Assembly: GCF_000422965.1 (NCBI RefSeq)
Contig: NZ_AUHB01000011.1
Coordinates: 62,001-126,000 of the forward strand
Reading direction: 5' to 3'
Length of the DNA stretch: 64,000 nucleotides
Source: Pleomorphomonas oryzae DSM 16300
Lineage (GTDB): Bacteria > Pseudomonadota > Alphaproteobacteria > Rhizobiales > Pleomorphomonadaceae
Shown here: in pieces, positions 8,712 to 16,142 of the stretch
Position numbering within the stretch: position 1 is the first letter of the stretch
Layout: each line of letters begins with the position of its first letter
The notes under the pieces: generated by a model
What the model was told of the DNA's origin: nothing
Database searches by the model: none
The model's input: only the letters and a program-made list of their open reading frames with translations
Translations under genes and position numbers: made by a program

Positions 8712-8729
8712 ATCGGGGAAAACCCCGAT
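8712..8729. repeat. short perfect hairpin ATCGGGG-AAAA-CCCCGAT
   Basis: A 7-base stem with an AAAA (UUUU on the minus strand) loop lies between the SIMPL start and the end of the next minus-strand gene. There is no U-tract after the stem on either strand, so a classical intrinsic terminator is not supported. It could be a processing or stability element. Confidence 0.4.
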
Positions 8730-8803
8730 GGGCGCCGACCATCGCCCGGCATTGAGGCGGATTCGTGAGACCCTGCCAAGAATAATGATGTGCGGATTGG
8801 ACT

Positions 8804-9187
8804 TTAGCCGATCCGCGCCTGCCGCGTGGCGGCGTCGGCGAGCGTATTGTACTGGCCGTCGACGAGGCGAAGAATTTCTCGCTCGACCATGTCGGCCAGC
8901 GTGCCGTCCGGGTCGCGGTTCCTGAGGCGCGCCACGTCGAAATCATGGCCGGGGCCGCCGAACTCCGAGCGATAGGCGACGGCGGCGATCTCCCAGTCGT
9001 CGCCGTCGTGTTCCAGGGTCACCACGCAGTCGATGCCGCCGATGAGTACGCCGGCCCGGCCGATCAGTTCGACATGGGTGGGCACGTCGACGGCCTCGCC
9101 CTCAAGGTTGGGGCCTTCGAAGCGATCGGGATAGGCGGCAAGGCGATTGGCCCAGATGGCATCGGTATTGAGCAAGACGGTCTCCAT
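8804..9187 (-). CDS. hypothetical protein at edge of phage-like region
   Basis: A 127-residue acidic protein (METVLLNTDAIWANRLAAYP...) that I do not recognise. It has a strand-rich middle (VELIGRAGVLIGGIDCVVTL) and a closing helical part (LADMVEREILRLVDGQYNTL), with no signal peptide or membrane helix. Its upstream region carries a GCCCACTA/TAGTGGGC inverted repeat related to the TGCCCATT sites of the repressor switch at 10.3 kb. It may therefore belong to the same phage-like regulon. Confidence 0.65.
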   Translation of the reverse strand: METVLLNTDAIWANRLAAYPDRFEGPNLEGEAVDVPTHVELIGRAGVLIGGIDCVVTLEHDGDDWEIAAVAYRSEFGGPGHDFDVARLRNRDPDGTLADMVEREILRLVDGQYNTLADAATRQARIG

Positions 9188-9282
9188 GGAGCCGGACCTT
9201 CGTGCCGATGGGCAGGAAGGTGGGCGTATGGAGCAATGATGGGCTGGGACGGGTTTATTTCATCGAATGAAAATGGTTTATT

Positions 9283-9309
9283 GCCCACTATTGGGCGCCG
9301 CTAGTGGGC
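9283..9309. promoter_or_regulatory. inverted repeat, possible repressor site
   Basis: GCCCACTA and TAGTGGGC form a perfect 8-base inverted repeat spaced by 11 bases, about 100 bases upstream of the minus-strand gene ending at 8804. The half-site resembles TTGCCCATT at the nearby repressor switch. Binding by the S24 repressor is an inference from this similarity. Confidence 0.4.
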
Positions 9310-9360
9310 TCTTCGAGCGCTGCGTGAGCAGCTGCAAGACGCTATATCGGCGTTGTGCTT

Positions 9361-9486
9361 TATCCTGCCCGAGGTCCTTCGCCTGCGCGAAGGATGACAG
9401 AATTATATAAGGATGCCAATCGGTTGACCGCTCGGGCGGCTTCCATCAAGCTGTCATCCTTCGCGCAGGCGAAGGACCGGGACGAG
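9361..9486. repeat. REPIN-like inverted doublet, copy 1
   Basis: Two inverted arms, GAGGTCCTTCGCCTGCGCGA ending AGGATGACAG (9371-9400) and CTGTCATCCTTCGCGCAGGC ending GAAGGACC (9451-9478), flank a 50-base spacer. Each arm is itself a small palindrome (CTTCGC..GCGAAG). Related elements occur at 37.7, 39.4 and 45.5 kb. It fills most of the 341-base gene-free stretch 9188-9528. Confidence 0.75.
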
Positions 9487-9528
9487 AAGGCGCAACGGTT
9501 CCTATAGAGCTCCGAACCCGGATGTGGC

Positions 9529-10254
9529 CTACATCCGCGACCACTTGCCGATCACCAGCCCAATCACGCGGACCAGTTCGGCCGGGCGGCGCTTGGGGGG
9601 CACGGCGATGTTTTCGGAGATGATGTCGACGGTGCGCGGGTTGTCGTCGTGGTTGAGGCGCAGGCGCTTCACCGAGGGGCCGTCGCCCTCGTCGATCACG
9701 TAAATTTCGGCGTCCTTGATGTCGCTCACCGCCGTGTCGACGGCGACCACATCGGACGGGTTGAGGATCGGCTGCATCGATGTGCCGATCACCGGAATGA
9801 AGATGACGCGGGCCGGATTGGCGCCCAGATGGGCGCGCGGCACCACCCATTCGCCGGTGACGAGGTGCCCCGACTGGATGCCGCCGGAGCGCAGCGTCAG
9901 CACCTGGCCGGACGAGCCGTCGCCGGCGCCGGCCCGCGCATCCACCTCGGCCGAACCACCGGGCAGGCGGGCCTGCCAGCCTTCCGTCCAGCCGTTGTCG
10001 TTATCTTCGTCGAAGGGGATGTGTTCGGGCTCCCCCTCGTGCGTGACGAGGTCGGGTTCGCTGAGGATCTCGTTCATGCGGACGCCCAGCACCTCGGCCA
10101 GGACGCGCGCCTTCTCGACGCCCGGCTCGCGGCCGCGCTTCAGGATATCGCGCACATAGGTTTCGCCGAGCCCGGCTTTGAGCGACAGGGACTTCATGTT
10201 GAAACCCTTTTCGCGCATCAGGCGTTCGAGACGTGATTTCCATGTCTGTTCCAT
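9529..10254 (-). CDS. phage-type repressor, HTH plus S24 peptidase domain
   Basis: A 241-residue LexA/CI-like repressor. An N-terminal HTH_3 domain (SLKAGLGETYVRDILKRGRE, about residues 23-42) is joined to a C-terminal S24 self-cleavage domain with the serine in FIPVIGTSMQPIL and the lysine in GPSVKRLRL. Such repressors hold a lysis-lysogeny switch and cleave themselves upon RecA activation. The ATG at 10254 lies seven bases past a good -10 box, with no ribosome site, which indicates a leaderless transcript. It is divergent from the Cro-size gene at 10341 and shares three operator sites with it. Confidence 0.92.
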   Translation of the reverse strand: MEQTWKSRLERLMREKGFNMKSLSLKAGLGETYVRDILKRGREPGVEKARVLAEVLGVRMNEILSEPDLVTHEGEPEHIPFDEDNDNGWTEGWQARLPGGSAEVDARAGAGDGSSGQVLTLRSGGIQSGHLVTGEWVVPRAHLGANPARVIFIPVIGTSMQPILNPSDVVAVDTAVSDIKDAEIYVIDEGDGPSVKRLRLNHDDNPRTVDIISENIAVPPKRRPAELVRVIGLVIGKWSRM

Positions 10255-10261
10255 ACTTGGG

Positions 10262-10340
10262 ATTATGCCCATTGTTTAGGGACCCGTCAACGGGTTTTTG
10301 CCCATTGACATGATGGAATTTTGCCCATTACAATCTATGC
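10262..10340. promoter_or_regulatory. divergent repressor/Cro-type switch with two leaderless promoters
   Basis: Rightward: -35 TTGACA (10305-10310), 18-base spacer, -10 TACAAT (10329-10334), predicted start at about 10341, which is the ATG itself. Leftward: -35 TTGACG (10285-10290 on the complement), 17-base spacer, -10 CATAAT (10262-10267), predicted start at the ATG at 10254. Three TGCCCATT direct repeats at 10266, 10299 and 10322 overlap the leftward -10, the rightward -35 region and the rightward -10. ACCCG-TCAA-CGGGT (10282-10295) covers the leftward -35. Confidence 0.75.
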
Positions 10341-10559
10341 ATGAACCCGATAACCGAACTTCTCTCCCGCATTGAGTGCTACTGCGCAGCGCGCGGCATC
10401 AGCGAGAGCACCTTTGGCCTCTATGTGGTCAACGACGGCAAGTTCGTGGCGCGGGTCAGGGCCGGTGGCTCGATGACGCTCAAGACCTTCGAGCGCGTCG
10501 AGGCGGCCCTCGCGTCCGATCCCGGCGGGCAGCCTCCCGGCCCGCCGGGCACCTCATGA
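10341..10559 (+). CDS. small Cro-like / phage early protein
   Basis: A 72-residue protein beginning MNPITELLSRIECYCAARGI, with a probable helix-turn-helix (GISESTFGLYVVNDGKFVAR) and a proline/glycine-rich tail. Its size, its divergence from an S24 repressor and the operator-covered promoter fit a Cro or early regulator. The ATG coincides with the predicted transcription start, so the mRNA is probably leaderless. DNA binding is inferred from the helix pattern only. The following 214 bases have no evident gene. Confidence 0.75.
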   Translation: MNPITELLSRIECYCAARGISESTFGLYVVNDGKFVARVRAGGSMTLKTFERVEAALASDPGGQPPGPPGTS

Positions 10560-10773
10560 GACCGCCCGGAGATTCTACTCCAGCGGCTGTCTAGCGCGCC
10601 TCACTGGAAGCGAATTTCGAAAGCGGTCCCTAACGAATAGCCGGCCCGGCTGATCGGGCGGTTCCAACCAACAGAATTCGACGGCCGACGGGCTCGTCGT
10701 GGGGCGGGGGAGGCATGCGTCTCCAACGGCGCACCTCCCCCATGCTCCCTTTTCAGAGGACCAGGAGATTCCG

Positions 10774-11217
10774 ATGGCAACGCTCGATCGGCAGCTTCGC
10801 AACGACGCGGCTCCCGGCCTGCTTCCCAAGGGGGATTATCAGGCGGAGGTGGTGGAGAGCGTCATCGTTCCCACCGCCTCGGGCAGCGGCGAGATACTGA
10901 AGCTGACCTTCGAGGTGATCGCCGGCGATTTCCGGCGTCGGCGCGTCGTCGAGTGGCTCAACATCGTCAACGACCACGCCACGGCGCAGCGCATTGCCCA
11001 GGACAGGCTGGCCCGCCTCTGCGTCGCCGCCGGCCTTGCCGGCATCGCCGACAGCGAAGAGCTGCATGGCATTGCCGTGGTCATCCGCGTCGATATCCGA
11101 CCAGGAAGCAGCGGTTACGGCGACCAGAACATCATCAAGGACTATCGAGCGCTGGCGGCCGTCAAGCCGCCGTCGCGCCGACCGGCGGTGACCGGCGGCC
11201 GTCCTTGGGATCCCTGA
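10774..11217 (+). CDS. DUF669 family phage protein
   Basis: A 147-residue protein of the DUF669 family, common in phage early regions next to recombination or replication genes and sometimes proposed to bind single-stranded DNA. It has LLPKGDYQAEVVESVIVPTA, GEILKLTFEVIAGDFRRRRV and LCVAAGLAGIADSEELHGIA, then a disordered PPSRRPAVTGGRPWDP tail, similar in style to SSB-like tails. An AGGAG ribosome site lies eight bases before the ATG. It is the first gene of a rightward early operon. Confidence 0.8.
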   Translation: MATLDRQLRNDAAPGLLPKGDYQAEVVESVIVPTASGSGEILKLTFEVIAGDFRRRRVVEWLNIVNDHATAQRIAQDRLARLCVAAGLAGIADSEELHGIAVVIRVDIRPGSSGYGDQNIIKDYRALAAVKPPSRRPAVTGGRPWDP

Positions 11218-11278
11218 GTCCTCCTCAAGTTCCCCTTTGACAAGTCCGATCCACCCCACATCGCACGGAGGCGTGACG

Positions 11279-11485
11279 ATGACCGCCGAACCCATGCCTG
11301 ACGACAAGACCCTGATCGCGCTGAAAGCCGCCGCCGGCGTGCTCGAAGCCATCCGTCCTTATTGCCTTCTGGAACTTTCGACCAAATACAGCGTATCGCA
11401 CGACGGCCACCGCCTCGGCGCCTTTACCATCGACGAGGCGCTGGACATGGCAGACGCGGCGCTCACCCCGGAGAGCCGGCGATGA
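11279..11485 (+). CDS. small hypothetical phage-region protein
   Basis: A 68-residue protein (MTAEPMPDDKTLIALKAAAG...) without a recognised domain. The second half, HRLGAFTIDEALDMADAALT, reads as amphipathic helices. A CGGAGG ribosome site at 11266-11271 supports the ATG at 11279; the GTG at 11273 is too close. The stop overlaps the next gene's ATG (ATGA), so the two are translationally coupled. Confidence 0.6.
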   Translation: MTAEPMPDDKTLIALKAAAGVLEAIRPYCLLELSTKYSVSHDGHRLGAFTIDEALDMADAALTPESRR

Positions 11486-11997
11486 ACCACCCGCTGCGTG
11501 GCACCTTCGTGGGCAATTCCATCGTTCGCCTCGCTGACGAGGGCGTGCCGATCGGCGCGCTGAGCCGCACCTTCAAGATCCCCTATGACAGCGCCCACGG
11601 CATCGTGCGGCAGGCGATCGAGGATGGGATCATCGTCGACATGCCCCAGGCCGACTGGCCGGCCGGCTCGCGGCTGCGCAAACCGACCACCGCGCTGATC
11701 CGCCTCGAAGAGCGGCCGGACTTTCTGATGACCTGCAAGACGCTGTTCGGCCTCACCCCGGCGGAAAGCCGGCTGCTGCAATGCCTCATGCAGGCGCGCG
11801 CCTGCACCAAGCCGCATCTTCACGCGGTGGTGGCGCCGGAGGCCGAGCCGAAGATCATCGATGTGTTCGTCTGCAAGATCCGCGCAAAGCTCCGGAAATT
11901 CCATGTGAGCATCGAGACCATCTGGGGCCAGGGCTATGCCATGTCGGAGGACAGCAAGCGCCAGTTGATGTCGCGGATCGGCGGCGCTTGCCAATGA
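11482..11997 (+). CDS. OmpR-type winged-helix protein in the phage-like operon
   Basis: A 171-residue protein. The N-terminal part looks like a second HTH (GNSIVRLADEGVPIGALSRT, about residues 11-30). The C-terminal half is an OmpR/PhoB-type winged helix: LTPAESRLLQCLMQARACTK, then IIDVFVCKIRAKLRKFHVSI and ETIWGQGYAM, the classic wing. No receiver domain is present. It could regulate the early genes or act in replication initiation; neither is shown. The start overlaps the previous stop. Confidence 0.75.
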   Translation: MNHPLRGTFVGNSIVRLADEGVPIGALSRTFKIPYDSAHGIVRQAIEDGIIVDMPQADWPAGSRLRKPTTALIRLEERPDFLMTCKTLFGLTPAESRLLQCLMQARACTKPHLHAVVAPEAEPKIIDVFVCKIRAKLRKFHVSIETIWGQGYAMSEDSKRQLMSRIGGACQ

Positions 11998-12014
11998 GGG
12001 ACCGACGGGAGGCG

Positions 12015-12302
12015 TCAGGGCCAGCGGATCATCGGATAGGCGGCCCGCACATCGGCGATGGCGCGCCGAATGGCGATCTCCCGATGGCCGCCGCTGAGGC
12101 CGGGGTCGGTGGGGGCCGCGCGGAAGGCGAGGTCCCAGTTGGCCTTGGTGTCCGCATCCTCGGGGAGCGGGATGAACTCGAAATGCACGATGCCGATCGG
12201 GCCATGCATGGCGGCGGCCAGCTCCTGCACACGGGCGATCGCCTGCCGGGGCGTGATTGTCTGCCAGCTGTCGGCGTTGGCGCGGGTTTGAAAGTTGTCC
12301 AT
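12015..12302 (-). CDS. hypothetical protein, phage-like region
   Basis: A 95-residue protein (MDNFQTRANADSWQTITPRQ...) that I do not recognise. It has a short beta segment GPIGIVHFEFIPLPEDADTK and a helical C-terminus HREIAIRRAIADVRAAYPMI. The ATG at 12302 shares bases with the TGA of the upstream gene (TGATG), which sets this start and indicates coupled translation. It is convergent with the winged-helix gene, 17 bases apart. Confidence 0.6.
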   Translation of the reverse strand: MDNFQTRANADSWQTITPRQAIARVQELAAAMHGPIGIVHFEFIPLPEDADTKANWDLAFRAAPTDPGLSGGHREIAIRRAIADVRAAYPMIRWP

Positions 12303-12565
12303 CACAAGAGTGTCCTTGGTTGGACGAGGAAGCGAACGATGCCGTGGTCGGGGTCTGTTGCCGCGATTCTCACGCCGAGCCTTATGCCCTCGTGGTTCAG
12401 ATTGAGGCGCCCGGAGGCGCCGATCATCAAAGTCAGATCTTCTTCGAGACTGGCCTTGCCTTCAACGATCAGACTGCCGTCGCTGCGAAACCAGGCGCTG
12501 GTTCGGAAAGCGAGCGGAATGGGACAGCGCCCCTCGAGTTCGAGGCGGACGCTTCTGATTGACAT
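12302..12565 (-). CDS. hypothetical strand-rich protein, phage-like region
   Basis: An 87-residue protein (MSIRSVRLELEGRCPIPLAF...) with alternating hydrophobic strands that could form a small barrel similar to a PilZ or immunoglobulin fold, but no signature is seen. The ATG at 12565 is chosen; a TTG at 12598 would add eleven residues. It is the first of two coupled leftward genes and is divergent from the zinc-ribbon gene at 12746. A TTCCC-AAAA-GGGAA hairpin lies in the divergent space at about 12687-12700. Confidence 0.55.
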   Translation of the reverse strand: MSIRSVRLELEGRCPIPLAFRTSAWFRSDGSLIVEGKASLEEDLTLMIGASGRLNLNHEGIRLGVRIAATDPDHGIVRFLVQPRTLL

Positions 12566-12745
12566 GCCTGGTACAATCAGTGGTCGTTCTCCCTTCAACG
12601 ATGCAGAGTGCGCGGCGGCGGGAACGACATCTAGAAAGCCGGCAAATGACGGCCTTTCTCACGACAGGTTAAGAATGTCTTATTTGTTCCCAAAAGGGAA
12701 GCGCAATTTTTGGTGGTTGCCACTCACCTTTTGGCGGATGGCGGC

Positions 12746-13087
12746 ATGAGACCTCCCGCCTCGCGTCATTTTGCCACGTGCGGCATCTGCCAGCGGCGGG
12801 CCGACGGCATCGGCTATGCGCCGGAGGGACGGATGCCGGCGGTCTGGGTCTGCAACGAATGCGGCCCCGAGCGAGCCCGGCAGGCCACGCGCCTTCGCGC
12901 CTTCGATGCTGTTGAAAGGCAAGCCTTTCGCATCGCGGCGCGGCGGGCCGGCGAGTTTCTCGACACCATCGGCAAGACCGATTTCGCCCTGCTGACGCGG
13001 GAGGAATACGAGGGCTTTCTCGGAGCCTTCCAGGCGCATTTCGTGACGGAGATCCGCCGGCTGGTCGAGGGCGAGGCGATCGGCTGA
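12746..13087 (+). CDS. zinc-ribbon DUF6511-like protein
   Basis: A 113-residue protein with a two-CxxC zinc ribbon: HFATCGICQRRADGIGYAPE and VWVCNECGPERARQATRLRA. A helical C-terminus (EEYEGFLGAFQAHFVTEIRR) follows. Members of this type sit directly upstream of primase-polymerase genes in alphaproteobacterial phage-like elements, as here, where the next gene begins two bases after the stop. A role in replication is inferred from that pairing only. The DUF6511 name is from memory of the pattern. Confidence 0.65.
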   Translation: MRPPASRHFATCGICQRRADGIGYAPEGRMPAVWVCNECGPERARQATRLRAFDAVERQAFRIAARRAGEFLDTIGKTDFALLTREEYEGFLGAFQAHFVTEIRRLVEGEAIG

Positions 13088-13089
13088 TC

Positions 13090-15393
13090 ATGACGCGGCT
13101 GTCGACGCCCTTTGCCATCGCCGACCTGCCGCCGGCCCCCAACCGGGCGCTGGCGCTCGACCTGGCGCGGGCGGGCCTTTCCGTGTTCCCGGTGCGCGGC
13201 GCCGGGCCGGATGCCAAGAAGCCGTGCCCCTCGGTGCGTTGGGGTGAGGACGCCACCACCGATGTCAAGGCGATCGACGGCTGGTGGCGGCGCTGGCCGG
13301 ATGCCATGCCGGCCATCCACTTGGGACGCTCCGGCCTTCTGGTGGTGGATCTCGACCGGCACGATGGCGGCGAGGACGGCATCAAGGCGTGGGACGAGGT
13401 CAACCGGGGCGTCGAGGCGCCGGCCGTCGATACGCCGTCGGGCGGCCGCCACATCTATTTCCGCCAGCCGGAGGGCCGCGCCCATGGCAACCGCGAGGGG
13501 CTGCTCAAGGGGCGCGGCATCAACATTCGCGGGCTGGGCGGTTATGTGGTGGCGCCCGGCGCGCTGCGCGCCGACGGCGAGGGCGCCTATCAGCCGGTGC
13601 CCGCCGGGGCGCTGATGGCGGCGCCCGCCGTGCCCGACTGGCTCTACGCGCTGATCGATCCCCCTCCGGCCTCTTGGTCGGAGGTAGCGCCAAGGCTGGA
13701 GCCGAGGCAACAGCCCTACGCGGCAGCCCCGTCATCGCCCCCAGACGCTCGGCTGCGCCGCTATGCCGACAAGGCCATCGCGGCGGAGATCGACGCCCTC
13801 GGCGCCGCCGGCAAGGGCGGCCGCAACAACCAGCTCAACCGCAGCGCCTTCGCCCTGGGGCAGATGGTGGGCGCCGGCTGGATCACGGAAGGGGCGGCCA
13901 TCGCGCAGCTGAGCTCGGCGGCCGAAGCTTGCGGCCTTGCCGCCGATGACGGCCTGCCGGCCTGCCTTGCGACGATCCGCAGCGGCCTCAGGAAAGGCCG
14001 GACGATGCCGCGCGAGGCGCCGCGCGACAGCCGGCCCGAACCGCCGCGCGCGCCCAGTGGCCCGCGCCGCCTGGTCAAGGAAGGCAGTGGCGCGGTGGTC
14101 GACCAGGAGACCGGCGAGGTGGTGCATGAGGGCAAGCGCGCCCGCGCCGCCGTGGAATTTCCCGACGCGCTGACCCATGTGCCCGGCCTCGTCGGCGACA
14201 TCACCGACTGGATCTGCGCCACCGCCCGCCGGCCCAACCGTGTCCTAGCGCTCGGCGCGGCGCTGACGCTGGTGGGCACCGCCATGGGGCGCTTCTGGGC
14301 CGGGCCGACGCTGAGCTCCACCGTGCTCTACATGCTGGCGCTGGCGCCCTCAGGCGTCGGCAAGGACCACGCGCTGCAGCAGATCAAGCGGCTGCTCGCG
14401 GCCGCCAAGATGACCCGCACCATCGGGCCGGACGAGTTCATCTCCATGCCGGCCGTCATCCACTTCATCGAGCGCGAGCCGCTATCGCTCTGCCCGATGG
14501 ACGAGTTCGGCGCCTTCCTCAAACGCATCAACGCCAAGCGCGCCTCCGGTTTCGAGCGCGGCATCTCCAAGATCATGCGCTCGGTGTGGGGCACCAACTT
14601 CGGCCTGATGACCACGCCGGAATGGGCGGCGACGCCGGCCCGCACCATCCGGGCGCCGGCGCTGTCCATCTACGGCGCCTCGACGCCGGAGGATTTCTTC
14701 GAGGCGCTGGACGGGGGCGACGTTTCCAACGGCTTCCTCAACCGCTTCACCCTGCTCACCGTGGCGAGCCGCACCGAGGATCGCGAGCCGAAAGAGCCGC
14801 CGCTGGTGGTGCCCGAGAAGCTGTCGGGCAGCCTCAGGCGCCTGTTCGGCGGCGGCAACCCGCTGGTGGTCGCCTCCAAGCTGCACGAGACCGACATCGA
14901 AATCGAACCCTTCGTCATCCCCTGGGGTCCGGGCGCCGAGGCTGTTTACACCGACTTCCAGCGCGAGATCCTCGCCTGGCAGGACCGCGACGCCGACGCC
15001 GAGAACTTCATCGGCCGCGCTGCCGAAATGGCCGTGCGCATGGCCACCATCTGCGCCGGCGGCCGCGACCCGGTGATGCCCAGGATCAGCGAGGCCGACA
15101 TGCAATGGGGCCGCGCCGTCGCGCTCTGGTCGGCCCGCACCCTCTACCGCATGGGCCGCCTCTACATCTCCGAAACCGACTTCCAGGCCGAGGCGAACAG
15201 GGTGCTACGCATCATCGACAAGGAGGGAGGGGAGATCAGTCAGGAGACGCTGAGGGCGCGGATGAAGAACAGGCTGAGGGCGAGGGAGCTGAGGGAGGTG
15301 ATCGAGACGCTGGAGGATACGGGGGCGATCGTCAGGGAGAGCGTGGCGACGGAGGGCGGCGGGCCTAGGAAGACGCTGTATTTTTTGAGGTAA
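13090..15393 (+). CDS. PrimPol primase-polymerase fused to a P-loop helicase-like domain
   Basis: A 767-residue replication protein. The N-terminal bifunctional primase/polymerase domain (about residues 20-205) shows the catalytic LLVVDLDRHDGGEDG, the substrate loop TPSGGRHIYFR and GINIRGLGGYVVAPG. A linker follows (about 210-350). The C-terminal part has a Walker-A-like LALAPSGVGKDHALQQIKRL and a Walker-B-like CPMDEFGAFLKRI, resembling DUF3987 helicase-like modules, and ends in a winged-helix-like region. It would prime and unwind DNA for an element's own replication. The last 180 bases are unusually AGG-rich but stay in frame. Confidence 0.88.
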   Translation: MTRLSTPFAIADLPPAPNRALALDLARAGLSVFPVRGAGPDAKKPCPSVRWGEDATTDVKAIDGWWRRWPDAMPAIHLGRSGLLVVDLDRHDGGEDGIKAWDEVNRGVEAPAVDTPSGGRHIYFRQPEGRAHGNREGLLKGRGINIRGLGGYVVAPGALRADGEGAYQPVPAGALMAAPAVPDWLYALIDPPPASWSEVAPRLEPRQQPYAAAPSSPPDARLRRYADKAIAAEIDALGAAGKGGRNNQLNRSAFALGQMVGAGWITEGAAIAQLSSAAEACGLAADDGLPACLATIRSGLRKGRTMPREAPRDSRPEPPRAPSGPRRLVKEGSGAVVDQETGEVVHEGKRARAAVEFPDALTHVPGLVGDITDWICATARRPNRVLALGAALTLVGTAMGRFWAGPTLSSTVLYMLALAPSGVGKDHALQQIKRLLAAAKMTRTIGPDEFISMPAVIHFIEREPLSLCPMDEFGAFLKRINAKRASGFERGISKIMRSVWGTNFGLMTTPEWAATPARTIRAPALSIYGASTPEDFFEALDGGDVSNGFLNRFTLLTVASRTEDREPKEPPLVVPEKLSGSLRRLFGGGNPLVVASKLHETDIEIEPFVIPWGPGAEAVYTDFQREILAWQDRDADAENFIGRAAEMAVRMATICAGGRDPVMPRISEADMQWGRAVALWSARTLYRMGRLYISETDFQAEANRVLRIIDKEGGEISQETLRARMKNRLRARELREVIETLEDTGAIVRESVATEGGGPRKTLYFLR

Positions 15394-15584
15394 GGATATT
15401 TGTCGGTGCTTTATCGATGGGACGCACGGAGCTGTGAGATATTGCCGCCAACCGGGTTGCGACGTACAACGAATTTACAACTCAAAGCACTTATAGCCGC
15501 CCGTTCCTAGCTTTTAGTCGTGGCTGTATAGTGGCCAAGCGAACGTAACTTGTACGTCTCGCTCTAGTAGAGGCAGATAGCGAA

Positions 15585-16124
15585 ATGTCGGAGGTAGCGT
15601 CCCGCGGTGTGCAGGGTAGTCTCGATTGTCCGCCAATGATAATTGAGTCTTCGACGGAAAAAACAGTCATGATGCTGTTGATGTGCATGGTTTTTGTATG
15701 CGGTGGCGTGCTCATTGTCGCGAAAGGACCCGTGACATCTAGGGAGTACATCGGCGGCTATGGCAGCGTAATCTTTTTTGGGTTTTGCGCCTGTGCTGCC
15801 GTTTTGCGCCTTGTCGCACCGCCGCGCCTAATGCTCTCACCCGAAGGTCTAGCCCTCTTCAACGGCTTCAGGACGCGAAGCTATGGATGGTCGGAGTTCT
15901 CAAGGTTTGTCATTTATTCCCCGGCGCGGACGAGGGCTCAGTCGGTAGGTTATGTTCGCGAAAACCGGGCTGGCGAAGAGCCGGGCTTTACCAAGCGTCT
16001 GACGGGAATAGATGGTGGCTTCGGCGGGGGCTGGTCGGTAGGTCCGTCCACCGTGGTCGAGCTGCTCAACAGCGCAAAAGATCGATGGGGCAAAGGCAGC
16101 GACGAGGGATTGACCGTGAGGTAG
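15585..16124 (+). CDS. two-helix membrane protein with PH-like domain (STM3941-like)
   Basis: A 179-residue protein with two membrane helices (TVMMLLMCMVFVCGGVLIVA and SVIFFGFCACAAVLRLVA) followed by a soluble domain beginning PRLMLSPEGLALFNGFRTRS. This pattern resembles the STM3941 family of membrane PH-like proteins, some of which serve as immunity proteins. The ATG at 15636 (MIIESSTEK) is a possible later start. The base composition is lower in GC than the phage-like genes to its left. It is followed 18 bases later by a C39-like peptidase gene, so they form a pair. Confidence 0.6.
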   Translation: MSEVASRGVQGSLDCPPMIIESSTEKTVMMLLMCMVFVCGGVLIVAKGPVTSREYIGGYGSVIFFGFCACAAVLRLVAPPRLMLSPEGLALFNGFRTRSYGWSEFSRFVIYSPARTRAQSVGYVRENRAGEEPGFTKRLTGIDGGFGGGWSVGPSTVVELLNSAKDRWGKGSDEGLTVR

Positions 16125-16142
16125 GTTGTCGAGTGAGATCGC

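Noticed and set aside
8712-8729. Hairpin ATCGGGG/CCCCGAT as intrinsic terminator
   Set aside because: No U-tract follows on either strand.
9361-9486. CRISPR-like appearance of repeated arms
   Set aside because: Only two inverted arms per site and no regular direct repeats with equal spacers; REPIN-like is the better reading.
15394-15584. Possible attachment site or integrase at the right end of the phage-like region
   Set aside because: No tRNA end, no direct repeat with the left edge that I could find by eye, and no integrase motif.
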